NCBI GenBank assembly: GCA_946611445.1 | Contig: CAMODP010000015.1 | Coordinates: forward strand, 1 to 17,541 | Direction of reading: 5' to 3' | Length of the DNA stretch: 17,541 bases | DNA from: an uncultured Eubacterium sp. | Lineage (GTDB): Bacteria > Bacillota > Clostridia > Lachnospirales > Lachnospiraceae | Part shown: one piece after another, positions 1 to 7,758 of the stretch | How positions within the stretch are numbered: the first letter of the stretch is position 1 | Layout of the letters: every line of letters starts with the position of its first letter | Program-made: the position numbers and the translations under genes | Notes under the pieces: model-generated | Database searches by the model: none | Told to the model about the DNA's origin: nothing | What the model saw: only the letters and a program-made list of their open reading frames with translations

Positions 1-504
1 CCGCCGTATCAGCGCTGCGGCAATGCTGACGCGCTGCCGCTGTCCGCCGGAAAGCTCCGAGGGTTTCGCGTACAGACACTCCTCCGGCAGTTCGACCCTC
101 TCCAGCATGTCCCGGACTCTGCGTTTCCGTTCCGCGGCGTCGTATTTCCCGAAGATCCGCAGCGGCTCTTCCAGCGTCCATTCTACAGAATAGGCCGGAT
201 TCAGGGAGCTGTAGGGATCCTGAAATACGATCTGCGGCCGTTTCGAGTGGTGTACAATCTCCCCCTGCGCGGGCTTTACCATTCCCAGGATCATTCTGGC
301 CAGTGTCGACTTGCCCGTCCCGCTCTCTCCGACCAGGCCCATGATCTCACCCTGCCGGATATAAAAGTCCACATCGCTGAGCACATTCTGGTAGCCGCTC
401 CGCCCGAACAGTCCGCCGGTGCGGTAACCGCCGCTTACATGCTTCACCTCCAGGATCTTCGCAGGCGCCTCATTCTGTTCTGTTCTCTCTGTCACTGTAC
501 TCAT
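1..504 (-). CDS. Opp/Dpp-family ABC transporter ATPase, second subunit (OppF/DppF-like), partial
   Basis: ATP-hydrolysing subunit of a family-5 (peptide/nickel/oligosaccharide type) ABC importer. Translating the minus strand from the ATG at 504 gives 168 residues before the window edge: Walker A GESGTGKS at residues 59-66, Q-loop [10 protein letters not shown], and the signature LSGGQRQR at 151-158. Walker B and the H-loop would lie outside the window. The YSSLNP sequence after the Q-loop is typical of the OppF half of the OppD/OppF pair. The start overlaps the end of the upstream ATPase gene by 35 bp, implying translational coupling; a purine-rich AAAGGG lies just upstream of the ATG. It is the last visible gene of the operon 5144 to 1. 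The family is sure; the substrate is not. Confidence 0.93.
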   Translation of the reverse strand, partial: MSTVTERTEQNEAPAKILEVKHVSGGYRTGGLFGRSGYQNVLSDVDFYIRQGEIMGLVGESGTGKSTLARMILGMVKPAQGEIVHHSKRPQIVFQDPYSSLNPAYSVEWTLEEPLRIFGKYDAAERKRRVRDMLERVELPEECLYAKPSELSGGQRQRVSIAAALIRR

Positions 505-1396
505 TTTTCCCTTTATCTCTTGTCGGTATGCAGTCGATCAGATGTCTGGTATACGGATGCTGCGGATGAAAGAACACCTCATCCGTAGCGCCTTCCTCCA
601 CAATCTCTCCCCGCTGCATGACAATCACACGGTGACACAGACGCCGCACGACGCGGAGGTTGTGCGAGATAAACAGCATGGTTATTCCATATTCCCGGTT
701 CAGCTTCTCCAGCAGTGCCAGAATCTGTACCTGAATCGTCACATCCAGCGCCGTCGTGGGCTCATCCAGCAGGAGAAGGCTCGGCCTTATCACGATGGCC
801 GCGGCAATCATGGCTCTCTGCAGCATGCCGCCGGAGAGTTCATGCGGATATTTGTCATAAACCGCCTCCGGATCCGGCAGTTCCACTGCCGCCAGTGCGC
901 GCAGCACCTCCTGCCGTCTTTCCTCTTTTCCGAGCGTTGTGTGGATGCGCAGGGTTTCTCCTACCTGCTCGCCGATCCGCATCAGAGGGTCCATGGCGCT
1001 CATCGGTTCCTGAAAAACAACGCCGATCCGCCGCCCCTGCACCTCCCGGAGAAGCCTGCGGTCCGCGTGAATCATATCGCGGCCGTCTACCAGGATATCT
1101 CCGCGGTACTCACACTGCTTCCTGGGCAGCAGCCCGGCTATGCTCATCGCCGTGACACTTTTCCCGCTGCCGGACTCTCCGACCAGGCCGAGTATCTCCC
1201 CGTCCTCAATCGTAAAAGAGACGCCGGCCACGGCCTCACGGTCCCGCGTGTGAAACCGGACGTGGAGATCCCTTACAATCAGCATCGGTTCGTCCCCGTT
1301 TTCCCCGCTCTGCGGTCCTTTGCCGGGCAGTTCACGCAGCTTCTCCCCGCGCGGTCCGGCTGCCTTCGCATCTGATACCAAAGCCTGAAACAGCAT
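470..1396 (-). CDS. Opp/Dpp-family ABC transporter ATPase, first subunit (OppD/DppD-like)
   Basis: ATPase partner of the OppF-like subunit, energising the importer at the cytoplasmic face. Of 308 residues, the ABC domain begins near residue 38 ([11 protein letters not shown]); Walker A GESGSGKS is at 73-80, followed by the Q-loop [12 protein letters not shown], signature LSGGMLQR, Walker [13 protein letters not shown] and H-loop SHN. I kept the start at 1396 because GAGGAG lies five bases before it, overlapping the stop of the permease gene (TGA at 1408-1406). This leaves an unusual 37-residue polar N-terminal extension; the ATG at 1285 is an alternative with a weaker GGGGA. The protein ends soon after the HPYTR motif, so most of the C-terminal oligopeptide-transporter extension of full-length OppD proteins is missing, as in shorter NikD-like members. 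Confidence 0.92.
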   Translation of the reverse strand: MLFQALVSDAKAAGPRGEKLRELPGKGPQSGENGDEPMLIVRDLHVRFHTRDREAVAGVSFTIEDGEILGLVGESGSGKSVTAMSIAGLLPRKQCEYRGDILVDGRDMIHADRRLLREVQGRRIGVVFQEPMSAMDPLMRIGEQVGETLRIHTTLGKEERRQEVLRALAAVELPDPEAVYDKYPHELSGGMLQRAMIAAAIVIRPSLLLLDEPTTALDVTIQVQILALLEKLNREYGITMLFISHNLRVVRRLCHRVIVMQRGEIVEEGATDEVFFHPQHPYTRHLIDCIPTRDKGKNEYSDRENRTE

Positions 1397-1405
1397 ATTC
1401 TCTCC

Positions 1406-2218
1406 TCAAATTCCCTTGTCAGCCTTCTGCAGTCCCTCTCCGATCAGTCCTGCGCCGAATACCGTCAGGGCGATAAACAGGCCTGTCGTGACCGCATACC
1501 ACGGGGCGGCGGCAAAAACGCCCTGCGCCTCTGAGAGCATGTAGCCCAGTGAAGACTCCGGCGGCCGCACGCCGATGCCCAGAAAGCTCATGCTGGCCTC
1601 TGCCAGCACGGCGTTATTGAATCCGATTGTCAGCGCGGGCAGCAGTACATGCAGCGTATTCGGCAGCATATGCACAAAAAGGATGCGGGCAGCTCCCGCG
1701 CCCATCAGTCTCGCGCTGGTCACATAATTCACTTCCCGCAGAGACGCGTACTGCGTCCGCATGACCCGGGCAAAACTCGGGGTAAAGACGATGCCAAGCG
1801 CCAGGATCACATTAATCCGCCGTCCCGGTCCCAGGAGACTGATGATGACCAGGGCCAGCAGAATGCTGGGAAAGGCGGTGATCGTGTCATTTATGCGCAT
1901 CAGGGTATCATCAGCCAGGCCGCCGAAATAACCAGTCACAGCACCGATGACAGTGCCGAGCGCAGCCCCGATCGCAATCGTCGACAGCGCTATGGAAATC
2001 GTCGTAGACGCGCCCTTGAGCACACGGCTGAAGATATCCCGCCCGAATTTATCGGTTCCGAACAGATGCGCGAATGACGGCGGCTTCATTTTCTGCGCGG
2101 CATTCATCGCAGTCGGGTTATAGGGCGTGACAAACACGCCGATCAGGGTAATGAGCAGCATGATCCCCGTAATGATCAGTCCCGCCATGAGATATCCGTT
2201 TATTTTTCTCTTTTTCAT
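1406..2218 (-). CDS. Opp/Dpp-family ABC transporter permease, second subunit (OppC/DppC-like)
   Basis: Integral membrane subunit of the importer, 270 residues. A first membrane helix (about residues 10-30, LMAGLIITGIMLLITLIGVFV) is followed by the N-terminal cytoplasmic/loop segment typical of OppC (FGTDKFGRDIFSRVLKGAS, near 50-70) and then the binding-protein-dependent transport domain with several hydrophobic helices. The EAA coupling loop is visible as EASMSFLGIGVRPPESSLGYML, in the form characteristic of DppC/OppC. Length is near normal for the family (about 270-300). It lies 22 bp downstream of the OppB-like permease and 9 bp upstream of the OppD-like ATPase, within one operon. GGAAGAG stands about ten bases before the ATG. 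Confidence 0.94.
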   Translation of the reverse strand: MKKRKINGYLMAGLIITGIMLLITLIGVFVTPYNPTAMNAAQKMKPPSFAHLFGTDKFGRDIFSRVLKGASTTISIALSTIAIGAALGTVIGAVTGYFGGLADDTLMRINDTITAFPSILLALVIISLLGPGRRINVILALGIVFTPSFARVMRTQYASLREVNYVTSARLMGAGAARILFVHMLPNTLHVLLPALTIGFNNAVLAEASMSFLGIGVRPPESSLGYMLSEAQGVFAAAPWYAVTTGLFIALTVFGAGLIGEGLQKADKGI

Positions 2219-2240
2219 AGGCTTAAAGCTCTTCCCTTTT

Positions 2241-3209
2241 TCAGTCCGCGTCCTCCGCGCTCCGGAGGCGGGGGTCCACCCACTGGTTTATGATGTCTGC
2301 CAGAAATCCGGACAGCACTACCCAGAGAGCCAGTATGACAACCAGGGCCTGCACGACGGGATAATCGCGGTTGGAAATGGACGTAACCAGAAAACGGCCC
2401 AGACCCGGAATGCCGAATACCTGTTCAATCACAATCCCGCCGGCCACCAGTTCGGCCATGGTCTGGCCCAGGAAAGTGACGGAAGGCACCAGCGCGTTTT
2501 TCAGCACGTGGCGGGAAAGGACAGCCTGCCTGTCATTTCCCCTGGAGATCGCCGTGCGCACATAGTCCTTCTGCATCTCGCCCACAATCGTACTGCGCAG
2601 CATACGCGCCGTCATGGCGATCCGGGGAATGGCCAGACAGACAGCGGCGAAGAACAGATGCCGGACCGCCCCGGCAGGATCCCTGTGCAGATCGGGAAAA
2701 CCGCTCGGCTGGAACAGGCGCAGCACAATCCCGAACATGTAGGACACAAGGATACCTATAAAGAAAGGAGGTACAGCCATGGCAAGCTGCCGCAGTACGG
2801 TGCCGATCCAACCCGTCTTCTTCTCCGCATTCAGTGCGGCTCGCAGCCCAAACGGCACCGACAGCACCGCGATCAGGACAAAGCTGATCAGACACAGGAT
2901 CAGCGTGATCTCTATCTTTGGAGCAATGAGCCCCCACACCGGCTGCCGGTAGCTGTAGCTCTCTCCCAGATTCCCGGTAAAAAAGCCGCCCAGCCACAGA
3001 GCATAGCGGATCAGAAACGGCCTGTTCAGGCCCAGTTCCTGCCGCAGCTGCTCCAGGCGCTGCGGTGTGGCATTCGTCCCAAGCATCGTCTGCGCCGGAT
3101 CGCCCGCGATCAGAGCAAAGGCTGCGTAGGTGACAAACGACACAAGGATCATGGTCACCAGCAACGTTCCCAGTCTGCGGAGTATATACCTGACTACATC
3201 ACCTGACAT
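2241..3209 (-). CDS. Opp/Dpp-family ABC transporter permease, first subunit (OppB/DppB-like)
   Basis: Membrane subunit pairing with the OppC-like permease, 322 residues from the ATG at 3209. I chose this start because AGGAG lies seven bases upstream and the product begins with the family's usual MSxxVVRYILRRLGTLLVTMILVS membrane helix; the longer in-frame extension to 3260 would run through an intercistronic hairpin and lacks a ribosome binding site. The typical N-terminal extracytoplasmic segment (AGDPAQTMLG... QLRQELGLNRPF) and the C-terminal EAA region (AGGIVIEQVFGIPGLGRFLV, followed by NRDYPVVQA) are both present. It follows the binding-protein gene by 87 bp and is transcribed with it. 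Confidence 0.94.
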   Translation of the reverse strand: MSGDVVRYILRRLGTLLVTMILVSFVTYAAFALIAGDPAQTMLGTNATPQRLEQLRQELGLNRPFLIRYALWLGGFFTGNLGESYSYRQPVWGLIAPKIEITLILCLISFVLIAVLSVPFGLRAALNAEKKTGWIGTVLRQLAMAVPPFFIGILVSYMFGIVLRLFQPSGFPDLHRDPAGAVRHLFFAAVCLAIPRIAMTARMLRSTIVGEMQKDYVRTAISRGNDRQAVLSRHVLKNALVPSVTFLGQTMAELVAGGIVIEQVFGIPGLGRFLVTSISNRDYPVVQALVVILALWVVLSGFLADIINQWVDPRLRSAEDAD

Positions 3210-3231
3210 GTTTTTTCTCCTGAAACAGGAA

Positions 3232-3294
3232 GGGGATGCCGCAGCGCGCGGCAGCCCCATCCTCCGATAATGGCACAGTCCTGTCTGTGACAGG
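3232..3294 (-). other. Two intercistronic stem-loops between the binding-protein and permease genes
   Basis: Two hairpins fill most of the 87-bp gap: a perfect 6-bp stem (CCTGTC/GACAGG, 3280-3294) two bases past the binding-protein stop, and a GC-rich stem (GGGG..GCCGC/GCGGC..CCCC, 3232-3258). Neither is followed by a T-run, so they look like mRNA-stabilising or attenuating intercistronic structures rather than full terminators. Such structures commonly let the binding protein be made in excess over its permease; that role here is inferred. Confidence 0.5.
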
Positions 3295-3296
3295 CA

Positions 3297-5144
3297 TCAT
3301 GAATCCCATTGCAGCGTCGACACATCAAGCACATACAGCGGGTAGAACTGCAGCCCGGACAGACCTTTGCGTACAGCAACCATGTCCGCCATATCCTGGA
3401 TGAAAACACTGGCGGCGTGCTCCGTCAGGTTTTTCTCCATATCTTTATAGATCGCTGTCTGCGCTTCGTCATCGTACGTCGTGATGGCTTCTTTATACAG
3501 CTTGTCATAGTCATCATTTTTGTAATAGATGAAATTGTCGGCGGCGGCGGAATTGAACCTCTCCAGCAGGGCACGGGCCGTCATGTCGTTGGCAGTCAGT
3601 CCGATGACGGTGGACTGGTATTTTCCGCCGGCATACACATCGCTCAGCCAGGTCGCCCATTCCACAGGCTCCAGCGTCGCGGTAATGCCGACAGCGCTCA
3701 GCTGCTCTGCAATCACCTCTCCGGTATTCACATGGGGCTGGTAGTTGGACGGAACCGTGATGGTCATCTCAAACCCGTTCGGATAACCGGCCTCCGCGAG
3801 CAGCTCCATGGCCTTTTCCGGATCATACGTGTAATACTCTGTCAGGCTCTCGTCGAAATACTTGCCGAATGCCGGATACATAGCCGAGCCGATCAGGCTG
3901 CCATATCCGTCAAATGCCATATCCAGGATACCCTGCCGGTCTATCGCATAGCAGAGAGCCTGGCGCACCAGCTCGTTGTCAAAGGGCTCCACGGAATTGT
4001 TCAGGTACAGAGCCTGCACCAGATTCATGGTGCCTTCTTCAATATTGAACTCTGCCGGATCAAGCTGCGCGGTATCTGTGGAACTCATGTGCGAGACCAG
4101 GTCCAGGGCGCCGCTCTGCAGACCCATGATCAGGCCCTCCATTTTCTCATTGACCTTATAGGTGACGCGGTCCATATGCGCGGGCTCACCCCAGTAGTCC
4201 TCAAAGCGCTCCAGAACAATCGAATCCTGCGCGACGCGGGAAACAAAACGGAACGGGCCGGTGCCGACAGGGTCAGTATCCTGCTTGTCATAGGACTCCG
4301 GCAGCACGGCCACTGTCATATAGGACAGGAATTCATTGTTCGGCTCGCTGAGTTTGATCGTGACGGTCGTGTCATCGGACGTAATCTCTTCAATCGAAGC
4401 AAATGCCGGGATCAGAGGCTCACCCTCCGAAGTGTCGGCATTGCGCTCAATGGACCACACGACATCCGATGTTTTCACAGGTTCTCCGCTGTGGAAAAGA
4501 ATTCCGTCGCGCAGGGTAAATGTGTAGGTCAGGCCGTCATCGGAAATCGTATAGTCTGAGGCGACAGCCGGAATAAGATCTCCTTCCGGAGTGGGTTTTA
4601 CAAGTCCCTCAAAGACATTGAACATCACTTCCCTCGTACCTGCAGCCACAGCATAGTGCGGATCCAGCGTACTGTCCAGATCCTGTGCGATGCCGATGAC
4701 AATCTCATTAGCGGCAGCCCGTTCTGAAGCTGTCCCGGCAGCTGCCTCTGTACCTTCGGACGCGGCCGCGCTCCCGGCCTCTTCACTCTCGGACGCGGCT
4801 GCGCTTTCGGCCTCTTCACTCTCGGACGCGGCTGCGCTTTCGGCCTCTTCGCTCTCGGACGCGGCTGCGCTTTCGGTCTCTTCGCTCTCGGACACGGCTG
4901 CGCTTTCAGCCTCTTCGCTCTCGGACGCGGCTGCGCTTTCAGCCTCTTCGCTCTCGGACGCGGCTGCGCTTTCGGCCTCTTCGCTCTCGGACACAGCTGC
5001 GCTTTCGGCCTCTGATCCGGAAGATGCCGCCTCGCTCACAGCCGAGGACGCGGCGCTGTCCGCAGTCTTTCCGCTGCCCCCGCAGGCCGTCAGTGACACA
5101 GCCATAGCGGTGCATACCAGCCATGTTGCCAGTTTTTTCTTCAT
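3297..5144 (-). CDS. Family-5 extracellular solute-binding lipoprotein (OppA/DppA-like) with long acidic repeat tether
   Basis: Substrate-capture subunit of the importer, 615 residues. The N-terminus is a lipoprotein signal peptide with lipobox LTAC, so Cys21 is the predicted lipidated residue. Residues 22-146 form a low-complexity Ser/Ala/Glu linker containing eight 11-residue repeats (45-132) of the type EAESAAxSESE. The SBP_bac_5 fold starts at about 147 (NEIVIGIAQDLDSTLDPHY) and includes the signature stretch GLTYTFTLRDGILFHSGEP with TSDVVWSIER. The start is supported by AAAGGAG about nine bases upstream of the ATG. It is the first gene of the transporter operon, after a long leader. Family-5 proteins bind peptides, nickel chelates, opines or oligosaccharides; lying in a sugar cluster it may bind a carbohydrate, but ligand residues cannot be read here. 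Confidence 0.94.
   Translation of the reverse strand: MKKKLATWLVCTAMAVSLTACGGSGKTADSAASSAVSEAASSGSEAESAAVSESEEAESAAASESEEAESAAASESEEAESAAVSESEETESAAASESEEAESAAASESEEAESAAASESEEAGSAAASEGTEAAAGTASERAAANEIVIGIAQDLDSTLDPHYAVAAGTREVMFNVFEGLVKPTPEGDLIPAVASDYTISDDGLTYTFTLRDGILFHSGEPVKTSDVVWSIERNADTSEGEPLIPAFASIEEITSDDTTVTIKLSEPNNEFLSYMTVAVLPESYDKQDTDPVGTGPFRFVSRVAQDSIVLERFEDYWGEPAHMDRVTYKVNEKMEGLIMGLQSGALDLVSHMSSTDTAQLDPAEFNIEEGTMNLVQALYLNNSVEPFDNELVRQALCYAIDRQGILDMAFDGYGSLIGSAMYPAFGKYFDESLTEYYTYDPEKAMELLAEAGYPNGFEMTITVPSNYQPHVNTGEVIAEQLSAVGITATLEPVEWATWLSDVYAGGKYQSTVIGLTANDMTARALLERFNSAAADNFIYYKNDDYDKLYKEAITTYDDEAQTAIYKDMEKNLTEHAASVFIQDMADMVAVRKGLSGLQFYPLYVLDVSTLQWDS
4749..5012 (-). repeat. Eight tandem 33-bp repeats encoding an 11-residue acidic motif
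   Basis: The stretch is exactly 8 x 33 bp. On the minus strand each unit encodes EAESAAASESE, with A/V at position 7, one A-to-T change in unit 5, and a degenerate last unit (EAGSAAASEGT). Units are nearly identical at DNA level (plus-strand core GACGCGGCTGCGCTTTC), which implies recent expansion or homogenisation and predicts length variation between strains. The encoded segment is strongly acidic and probably extended or disordered, tethering the binding domain to the lipid anchor. Confidence 0.9.
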
Positions 5145-5503
5145 TTCAGTATTCTCCTTTCCTGCCGCGCAGCTCCGGCGTCTCGTCCCGCCCGCTGCTG
5201 CAGCGTGTGAATGCAGGCCGGTCTGCTTCTGCCGGCTGCAAAATAATATGGTAGGGCATTATCCGGGGAAAATGGGCGCAGAATGCTCCCTGAAAAGAAA
5301 ACAGAAAACCTGGAAACTTAAAAAATAAAATACAGGCCATAATCCCGGTACACGCCCGACTGCAGGGTCGCATTCAGATCAACTGCCGCATAACTTCCGG
5401 TTTTCATCTTTAAAAAAGTGATGCATTTTCCTCCGAATAATGCTCACGTACAAACTATCATAAATGCTCCCGCATGACAACTGCTTTTTCTGTTTCCGCC
5501 ACG
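5145..5503 (-). other. Long untranslated leader upstream of the transporter operon; no convincing gene
   Basis: This 359-bp stretch holds no supported gene. On the minus strand it contains a stem-loop of TGCAG(G)CCGG with CCGGCTGCA (5212-5240), a weaker one pairing GGGCATT with AATGCTCCC (5254-5290), and two very short reading frames: 15 codons at 5426-5379, three bases after a good GGAGG, and 29 codons at 5407-5318 with a poor ribosome site. I found no promoter with both boxes well placed; TTGTCA near 5480 is the best -35-like hexamer, without a matching -10. It could be a regulatory leader with a short upstream peptide, or eroded sequence. Confidence 0.3.
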
Positions 5504-5531
5504 AAAAAAGCCGCCTGCAGGCGGCCTTTTT
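5504..5531 (-). terminator. Rho-independent terminator downstream of the zinc alcohol dehydrogenase
   Basis: The self-complementary GCCGCCTGCAGGCGGC (5510-5525) is flanked by AAAAAA on the left and CTTTTT on the right, so it can terminate in either direction. It lies about 30 bp past the stop of the dehydrogenase gene and separates it from the transporter operon. Confidence 0.85.
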
Positions 5532-5557
5532 CAGCAGATATCCATGTCGTGCGGAAT

Positions 5558-6610
5558 TTACTTCCCTTCCAGATCCTCATTGCACAGAATGACGCCTTTG
5601 ACGCCCTCGCCGCGCATGATGGAATCAAACGCTTCCCGCCAGTTCTCCAGCGGCACGATCGTCGTGGCAATTTTTTCCGGAATGACCGTTCCTGCAGCGA
5701 GCAGCTCGATCGACTTTCTCCAGGAGCTCGGCTTCTGGCTGCGGGATCCCTTATAGCAGATCTCCTTATGCAGAACCAGGTCTGTGCGGACAGGCACCAG
5801 CTCATCGGAGAATACACCCATCTGCACCACGGTTCCTTTGCGGCGCGTCACTTCCAGGGCTTTGTTGACAGCGGGAACCGCTCCCGAACACTCAAAGGAG
5901 ATATCCACGCCCTCTCCGTCCGTCAGCCCTTTGATGATCTCGGCCAGATCCTCTTTTGTCTGGTCAACCGCGCGGTCTGCGCCGTTTTTCAGGGCGATCT
6001 CAAAACGCTCCGTATCTGTCGCCACGCCTGCAATGATGACGAAAGCACCCTGTGACTTGCAGACCTGCGCGACCATCTGTCCTATGGCGCCGGCGCCGAA
6101 TACACACACGATGTCTCCCTTCTTCACCTCGCCCTTCTCGATGCTGGCATGCACGCCGCAGGCCAGCGGCTCCGTCAGGGAGGCGCTCAGGAGGCTCACA
6201 TTATCCGGCAGAAGATGAACACTTTCCTCCCGGATGACAAGGTACTGGGCCATGCTGCCGTTGACCTGTGTGCCGATTCCCTTTCTGTTGGAACACAGAT
6301 TATAATCCTTTGAACGGCAGGAAGCGCAGTGTCCGCAGGTGGCAAAGGTTGTCTCGCAGGTCACACGGTCCCCGGGCTTTATTTTCGTTACTTCCGGCCC
6401 GACCGCAGTGACAATGCCCGACAGCTCATGGCCCAGAACCACCGGGGGTTTTGTGCTGCCGTATGTGCCCTTGAATGCGTGAAGATCCGTACCGCAGATC
6501 CCTGAGTAGGCGATCTTGATCTTCACGAGGTCTCCGGTTGCTTCCGGTTCCGGAATATCCTGGTAAACCATATGGTCGTAGCCTTTTTCCATCTTGACAA
6601 CTGCTTTCAT
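5558..6610 (-). CDS. Zinc-dependent medium-chain alcohol/polyol dehydrogenase
   Basis: NAD(P)-dependent oxidation of a secondary alcohol, probably a sugar alcohol, in the cytoplasm. Of 350 residues, the catalytic zinc ligands are Cys39 (SGICGTD), His61-Glu62 (GHE) and probably Glu147; the structural zinc lobe has Cys92, 95, 98 and 106 (CGHCASC.......C); the nucleotide fold has GAGAIG at 172-177. This is the sorbitol/threonine/butanediol dehydrogenase pattern. The start at 6610 is preferred over longer frames: AAAGGAG lies about ten bases upstream, a strong promoter sits further up, and homologues begin at MKAVV. It is monocistronic between its own promoter and terminator and divergent from the split transketolase, suggesting a shared control region. 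The actual polyol is not determinable from sequence alone. Confidence 0.93.
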   Translation of the reverse strand: MKAVVKMEKGYDHMVYQDIPEPEATGDLVKIKIAYSGICGTDLHAFKGTYGSTKPPVVLGHELSGIVTAVGPEVTKIKPGDRVTCETTFATCGHCASCRSKDYNLCSNRKGIGTQVNGSMAQYLVIREESVHLLPDNVSLLSASLTEPLACGVHASIEKGEVKKGDIVCVFGAGAIGQMVAQVCKSQGAFVIIAGVATDTERFEIALKNGADRAVDQTKEDLAEIIKGLTDGEGVDISFECSGAVPAVNKALEVTRRKGTVVQMGVFSDELVPVRTDLVLHKEICYKGSRSQKPSSWRKSIELLAAGTVIPEKIATTIVPLENWREAFDSIMRGEGVKGVILCNEDLEGK

Positions 6611-6653
6611 AGTGAATGATCTCCTTTCTCTGGCGCACATGCTGTCAGGACAT

Positions 6654-6683
6654 ATTATACTCCCCCGAAAGTGCTTTTGCCAA
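6654..6683 (-). promoter_or_regulatory. Sigma-A type promoter for the zinc alcohol dehydrogenase
   Basis: On the minus strand: -35 TTGGCA (6683-6678), 18-bp spacer, -10 TATAAT (6659-6654, exact consensus). Transcription would begin near 6647, leaving a leader of about 37 bases before the ATG at 6610. Confidence 0.75.
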
Positions 6684-6705
6684 CTGCTTTCAGGGCCTGT
6701 AAAGA

Positions 6706-6734
6706 TTGACATTTTTTTTGGTGTATGAAATAAT
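6706..6734 (+). promoter_or_regulatory. Sigma-A type promoter for the split transketolase-aldolase operon
   Basis: -35 TTGACA (6706-6711, exact consensus), 17-bp spacer, -10 AATAAT (6729-6734). The two divergent -35 boxes are only 22 bp apart. The segment between them holds an imperfect inverted repeat, TTTCAGG.CCTGTAAA (6688-6703), a possible operator serving both directions; CAGG also recurs three times downstream (6741-6775). Confidence 0.7.
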
Positions 6735-6816
6735 TATTCTGATCGAAACAGGCTGGCAAACAGGGGCTTCAGGCTGTATCAGAGAGCCCCGCGTACATCA
6801 TCAGTGAAAGGAGAAA

Positions 6817-7740
6817 ATGTCCACCATGCCTAAAAAGAGATACACGAACGCAGACATTGCCGCAGCCGCCCACAACATACGAAAACGGATCCTGGGGCTC
6901 TGCATCGAGAGAGGCGGCTGCTATCTGGCACAGGCCTGCTCCTCTGCGGAAATCTTTACCACTCTGTATATGAAGGTCCTCAGGCTCGGTCCCAGTCTCG
7001 GCAGTCCGGATGCACAGCAGTTTCCGGGTGTTCCCGGGCCCAAAAACATGGACTATCCGAAGGGATCTCTTTACAACGGATTTGACGCCCATAATCCGGA
7101 CTATGACATGGACCGTTTCTTCATGTCCTGCTGCCATTACGCCTCTGTCCTGTACTGCACCCTGGCAGAATGCGGCCGCATCAGCCATGAGGCCATTGAC
7201 AAATTCAACGTCGACGGCTGGAACATGGAAATGATCGGAGCAGAGCATTCTCCCGGATTTGAAAACACGGCAGGCTCCCTGGGCCAGACCGTCAGTATCG
7301 CCGGCGGCACTGCGCATGCCTACAAAATGAAGGGGCATAAAGGCAAAATCTACTGCATGCTTTCCGACGGCGAGCTGCAGGAAGGACAGGACTGGGAGTG
7401 CTTCCAGGCAGCTGCCTATTACGGACTGGACAACTTCACAGTCGTTGCGGATGTCAATGGCCAGCAGCTGGAAGGCTGGACCAGAGACAACATGAATATT
7501 GAGCCGCTGGCGGAACGTTTCCGGGCCTTCGGCTGGAAAACCGTCGAAATTGACGGCCACGATATTGACGCCATCGCAAAAGCCTGCAAAACGGCGCACA
7601 AGGGCAAACCGCTGGCTGTGATCTGCCACACCCATCCGGATCAGGGCATGCCCATCATTTCGCCGCTCATGCCGAAGCACTTTATCACTGTCAACGATAA
7701 AAACCGCGAAGAATACACGAAATTCTACGAGAGCATGTGA
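6817..7740 (+). CDS. Split transketolase, N-terminal (TPP pyrophosphate-binding) subunit
   Basis: N-half of a transketolase made as two polypeptides, 307 residues; with its partner it would transfer a two-carbon ketol unit using thiamine diphosphate. The TPP/Mg motif is clear: SDGELQEGQDWE (183-194) with DVNG at 212-215. His107 (SCCHYAS) and His144 (AEHSPGFENTAGSLGQ) match conserved active-site histidines. The usual GxGHPG motif is replaced by GGCYLAQ (33-39), so one canonical histidine is missing, and there is an insertion of roughly 35 residues (57-92, rich in Gly/Pro) before SCCH. AAGGAG precedes the ATG at 6817; an in-frame ATG three codons later is an alternative. The C-half gene follows 18 bp later. 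Divergent split transketolases include the apulose-4-phosphate enzyme AptA/AptB; that identity is only a hypothesis here. Confidence 0.9.
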   Translation: MSTMPKKRYTNADIAAAAHNIRKRILGLCIERGGCYLAQACSSAEIFTTLYMKVLRLGPSLGSPDAQQFPGVPGPKNMDYPKGSLYNGFDAHNPDYDMDRFFMSCCHYASVLYCTLAECGRISHEAIDKFNVDGWNMEMIGAEHSPGFENTAGSLGQTVSIAGGTAHAYKMKGHKGKIYCMLSDGELQEGQDWECFQAAAYYGLDNFTVVADVNGQQLEGWTRDNMNIEPLAERFRAFGWKTVEIDGHDIDAIAKACKTAHKGKPLAVICHTHPDQGMPIISPLMPKHFITVNDKNREEYTKFYESM

Positions 7741-7758
7741 CCAAAGGAGGAATCAATC

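Noticed and set aside
542..1375. Long plus-strand open frames across the ATPase and permease genes (also 2127-3206 and 3309-4559)
   Set aside because: They are shadows of clear ABC transporter genes, have no ribosome sites, and show no recognisable domain.
4749..5012. Regular 33-bp repeat array considered as a CRISPR
   Set aside because: Units are directly adjacent without unique spacers, are in frame, and encode a peptide repeat within a lipoprotein.
1..5144. Importer considered as a nickel (NikABCDE) system
   Set aside because: No nickel-responsive or nickel-enzyme genes are near; the short ATPase end alone is not enough evidence.
4690..5328. Open frame on the plus strand encoding Ser/Ala/Leu-rich repeats
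   Set aside because: It is the antisense of the repeat-bearing part of the binding-protein gene; the minus-strand frame has a lipobox, family domain and ribosome site.
5449..5454. TACAAA resembling the SorC half-site in the transporter leader
   Set aside because: Only six bases match and there is no inverted partner; expected by chance in AT-rich sequence.
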